64,000 bases of DNA from Armatimonadota bacterium. GTDB lineage: Bacteria > Armatimonadota > Fimbriimonadia > Fimbriimonadales > Fimbriimonadaceae. A program made the translations under genes and the position numbers. Shown one piece after another: positions 62,451 to 64,000 of this stretch. The notes beneath the pieces are model-generated. The model saw nothing but the letters and a program-made list of their open reading frames with translations. It searched no databases and was not told where the DNA came from. The number at the start of each line of letters is the position of its first letter. The first letter of the stretch is position 1. Location of the stretch: the NCBI GenBank assembly GCA_037138755.1, contig JBAXHT010000001.1:901805-965804 (forward strand). Reading direction: 5' to 3'.

Positions 62451-63491
62451 ATGGGAGTCACGATCCGCGACGTCGCCAAAGCGGCTGGTTGCTCGCCAAT
62501 GGCGGTCAGCAAAGTTCTGCATGGTTGCGGTGTGACGGTACGGGTCGGAGAGGAACGCGCAAGGGAAATACGGCGGGTTGCTGAAGAACTCAACTACATT
62601 CCCAACCAAAACGCCCGCAACTTGAGGGGCGAACGTCGATACAACATCGGGCTAGTCATGGACTCACTCGGCCCGATGGCCATCGGCTCGCGCTACCTAG
62701 CTCACCTCTACGATGGCCTCCAATCCGCATGCTTCGAAAAGGGATACTCGCTCACCATATGCCCCAAACTTCACGCGGATCATAAGCGATTTATCGCCGA
62801 TGGCCGATTCGACGGTATCGTCTGGGCAAAGTACCACCTCGACCCAGAAACGAGCCGTATCGCCGAGCGTGTTGGGCTCAAAATCGTCCACCTCCACGTC
62901 CCACCAAGCCTGGCACCGGATGACACCCAGGATTACTTCTGCGCAGATAACAAGCAGGCGATGATGCTCGGCGTCAAACACCTTTTTGACTTAGGGCATA
63001 CCAAGATCGACTTTGGAATGGATGCTGACAATATCGGATCGGCTGAGGATGCTGACCGCTGGGAGGCTTTTCAAGCCGCCTGCGCTCAATTGGGCATAAC
63101 GCCAGGGAAGCGAGTCGAGATGTACTACACAACTGAGGATGCCGAAAAATGGCTCTGCGAGCCCGATCGCGGAACTGGAATCGTCCTCAGGACCGAAAAT
63201 CTCGCGAGCCACATCTATTCTGCGGCTCAAAGACTCCAACTCAATGTTCCGAGAGATCTTAGTGTCGTTGGTTTTGACTCCACCGAGTTTTGCGAAACGC
63301 TAACCCCAAGGCTTACCGCAATCCACCAACCAATTCGCGACTTGGTCTACGAAGCAGTCAGCCTGCTGATCCGGCGTATCGAAGGTGATGACACCGGAAC
63401 CAGAACCCACCTCTTCCCGTGCGGCTTCGACATCCGAGAGTCCACGGCCCCCCCCGCTCGCCTGACGACGCTTGGTTCAAGCTCGGGCTAG
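62451..63491 (+). CDS. LacI-family transcriptional regulator
   Basis: 346 residues. The N-terminal HTH is canonical (VTIRDVAKAAGCSPMAVSKVL) with the hinge helix region after it (YIPNQNARNLRGERRYNIG). The rest is a periplasmic-binding-protein-like sensor domain (YDGLQSACFEKGYSL; GIVLRTENLASHIYSAAQRL; DLSVVGFDSTEF). It binds a sugar or sugar derivative and represses nearby carbohydrate genes. TATGAT lies 10 nt before the ATG. No clear operator palindrome was found in the 11-nt gap to the GH5 gene. Confidence 0.9.
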   Translation: MGVTIRDVAKAAGCSPMAVSKVLHGCGVTVRVGEERAREIRRVAEELNYIPNQNARNLRGERRYNIGLVMDSLGPMAIGSRYLAHLYDGLQSACFEKGYSLTICPKLHADHKRFIADGRFDGIVWAKYHLDPETSRIAERVGLKIVHLHVPPSLAPDDTQDYFCADNKQAMMLGVKHLFDLGHTKIDFGMDADNIGSAEDADRWEAFQAACAQLGITPGKRVEMYYTTEDAEKWLCEPDRGTGIVLRTENLASHIYSAAQRLQLNVPRDLSVVGFDSTEFCETLTPRLTAIHQPIRDLVYEAVSLLIRRIEGDDTGTRTHLFPCGFDIRESTAPPARLTTLGSSSG

Positions 63492-63536
63492 CCATACAGG
63501 TAAACTTTGTGGGTCTGTGTGACGGGGAGATTTTTT

Positions 63537-64000
63537 GTGCCGATAAGCGAGAATGTTGTTTTGGGGGATGGAGTTCTCATTTTTCACCCCAGCCTAGTGA
63601 ATCTCTACGGCTGCTCCGTCGGCGAAGGAACCAAGATTGGAACCTTTGTGGAGATCCAGAAGAACGCCTCCATCGGCAAGAACTGCAAAGTCTCCTCCCA
63701 TACGTTTATCTGTGAAGGTGTCAACATCGGCGACGGTGTGTTCATTGGACACGGTGTCGTCTTCATTAACGACAAATTTCCACGTGCGGTAACGGAGTCC
63801 GGAGAGCTTCAGTCCGAGGCAGACTGGGTCGTCGTTCCCACAACTGTCGAAGATGGAGCTTCCATCGGAAGCGGGGCCATCATCATGTGTGGAGTCACGA
63901 TTGGTAAAAATGCCCTGATCGCGGCGGGCGCAGTCGTTACTAAGGATGTTCCTCCCGGTGCGGTCGTGGTGGGAACTCCCGCTCGGCTTCAGGCGATGGG
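63537..64000 (+). CDS. Hexapeptide-repeat acyltransferase (5' part; runs off the window)
   Basis: At least 154 residues. The GTG at 63537 is favoured by GGGGAG 7 nt upstream; a GTG at 63519 is the other option. The left-handed beta-helix pattern of I/V/L-G-x(4) repeats is clear (VVLGDGVLIFHPSLVN, IGTFVEIQKNASIGKN, VNIGDGVFIGHGV, ASIGSGAIIMCGVTIGKNALIAAGAVV). It ends in the family's VVVGTPARL. Such enzymes transfer acetyl or other acyl groups to sugars, often nucleotide-linked ones in surface polysaccharide synthesis. The end is cut by the window border. Confidence 0.85.
   Translation, partial: MPISENVVLGDGVLIFHPSLVNLYGCSVGEGTKIGTFVEIQKNASIGKNCKVSSHTFICEGVNIGDGVFIGHGVVFINDKFPRAVTESGELQSEADWVVVPTTVEDGASIGSGAIIMCGVTIGKNALIAAGAVVTKDVPPGAVVVGTPARLQAM

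Noticed and set aside
62410-62451. LacI operator in the gap before the regulator gene
   Set aside because: No CG-centred palindrome of the usual LacI type is present in the 11-nt gap or just upstream.
1-64000. tRNA, rRNA, CRISPR arrays, IS elements or prophage
   Set aside because: No cloverleaf-like segment, spaced direct repeats, transposase or integrase was seen on either strand; all gaps except 38775-39171 are under 300 nt.

Overview
The window reads as a chromosomal segment of a free-living, aerobic, diderm bacterium with mid-50s percent GC. An SLH-domain outer-membrane porin of the OmpM type, an alternative complex III plus caa3 oxidase operon, PD40, ThuA, YHYH and sulfatase proteins, and many hypothetical secreted proteins would fit Armatimonadota (Fimbriimonadia-like). 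That placement is an inference from gene content, not a phylogenetic result. No rRNA, tRNA, CRISPR array, phage or IS element was recognised.

Layout. 1-5.4 kb (+): tail of an M23 peptidase, an SLH porin with its own promoter and terminator, an HExxH protein, a GYF_2 membrane protein and a PD40 propeller protein. 5.4-11.3 kb (-): three tandem paralogous secreted proteins of unknown function. 11.4-14.7 kb (+): the circularly permuted ATP-grasp / alpha-E / transglutaminase triad. 14.7-17.4 kb: a serine hydrolase (-), a phosphoglucose/phosphomannose isomerase (+) and a membrane-anchored hypothetical (-). 17.5-32.7 kb (+): a long respiratory cluster. It holds a fused heme A synthase/heme O synthase, ActABCDEF (alternative complex III), a conserved small membrane protein, SCO, and caa3 oxidase subunits II, I, III and IV, closed by a strong terminator. 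These genes together make a quinol-to-oxygen electron path with its heme A and CuA assembly factors. 32.8-36.3 kb: plsC and purN (-), a sulfatase (+) between two copies of a REP-like palindrome, and a membrane protein (-). 36.5-39.9 kb (+): a secreted protein whose signal-peptide region holds a 12-G tract that puts the gene out of frame, a partner protein, a possible short ORF behind a near-consensus promoter, and a ThuA protein. 40-45.6 kb: a lipoprotein (-) and an operon of two related metallophosphatases around a YHYH/EF-hand protein (+). 45.6-47.3 kb (-): dGTPase with a small partner. 47.5-53.6 kb: a lipoprotein, a candidate phosphonate-use group (MFS transporter, PhnX-like HAD, FAD oxidoreductase), a cystathionine gamma-synthase-type enzyme and a PAS-PAS-GGDEF cyclase. 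53.6-64 kb: a hypothetical (-), then a co-directional run of zinc-ribbon protein, SprT-like protein, Nnr, two FHA proteins, a vWA protein, a GH5 glycosidase, a LacI regulator and the start of a hexapeptide acyltransferase.

The strongest window-wide signal is regulatory. Eleven genes that begin transcription units have a TANNNT -10-like box ending exactly 6 nt before the start codon, and two more have it at 7 or 8 nt. This indicates widespread leaderless transcription and helps fix start codons (for example, it moves the cystathionine-synthase start to 50986). The second notable signal is the G12 tract at 36558-36569, a candidate phase-variation switch. The third is the tandem triplication at 5.4-11.3 kb, in which two copies share a nearly identical N-terminus and promoter box but have diverged elsewhere.
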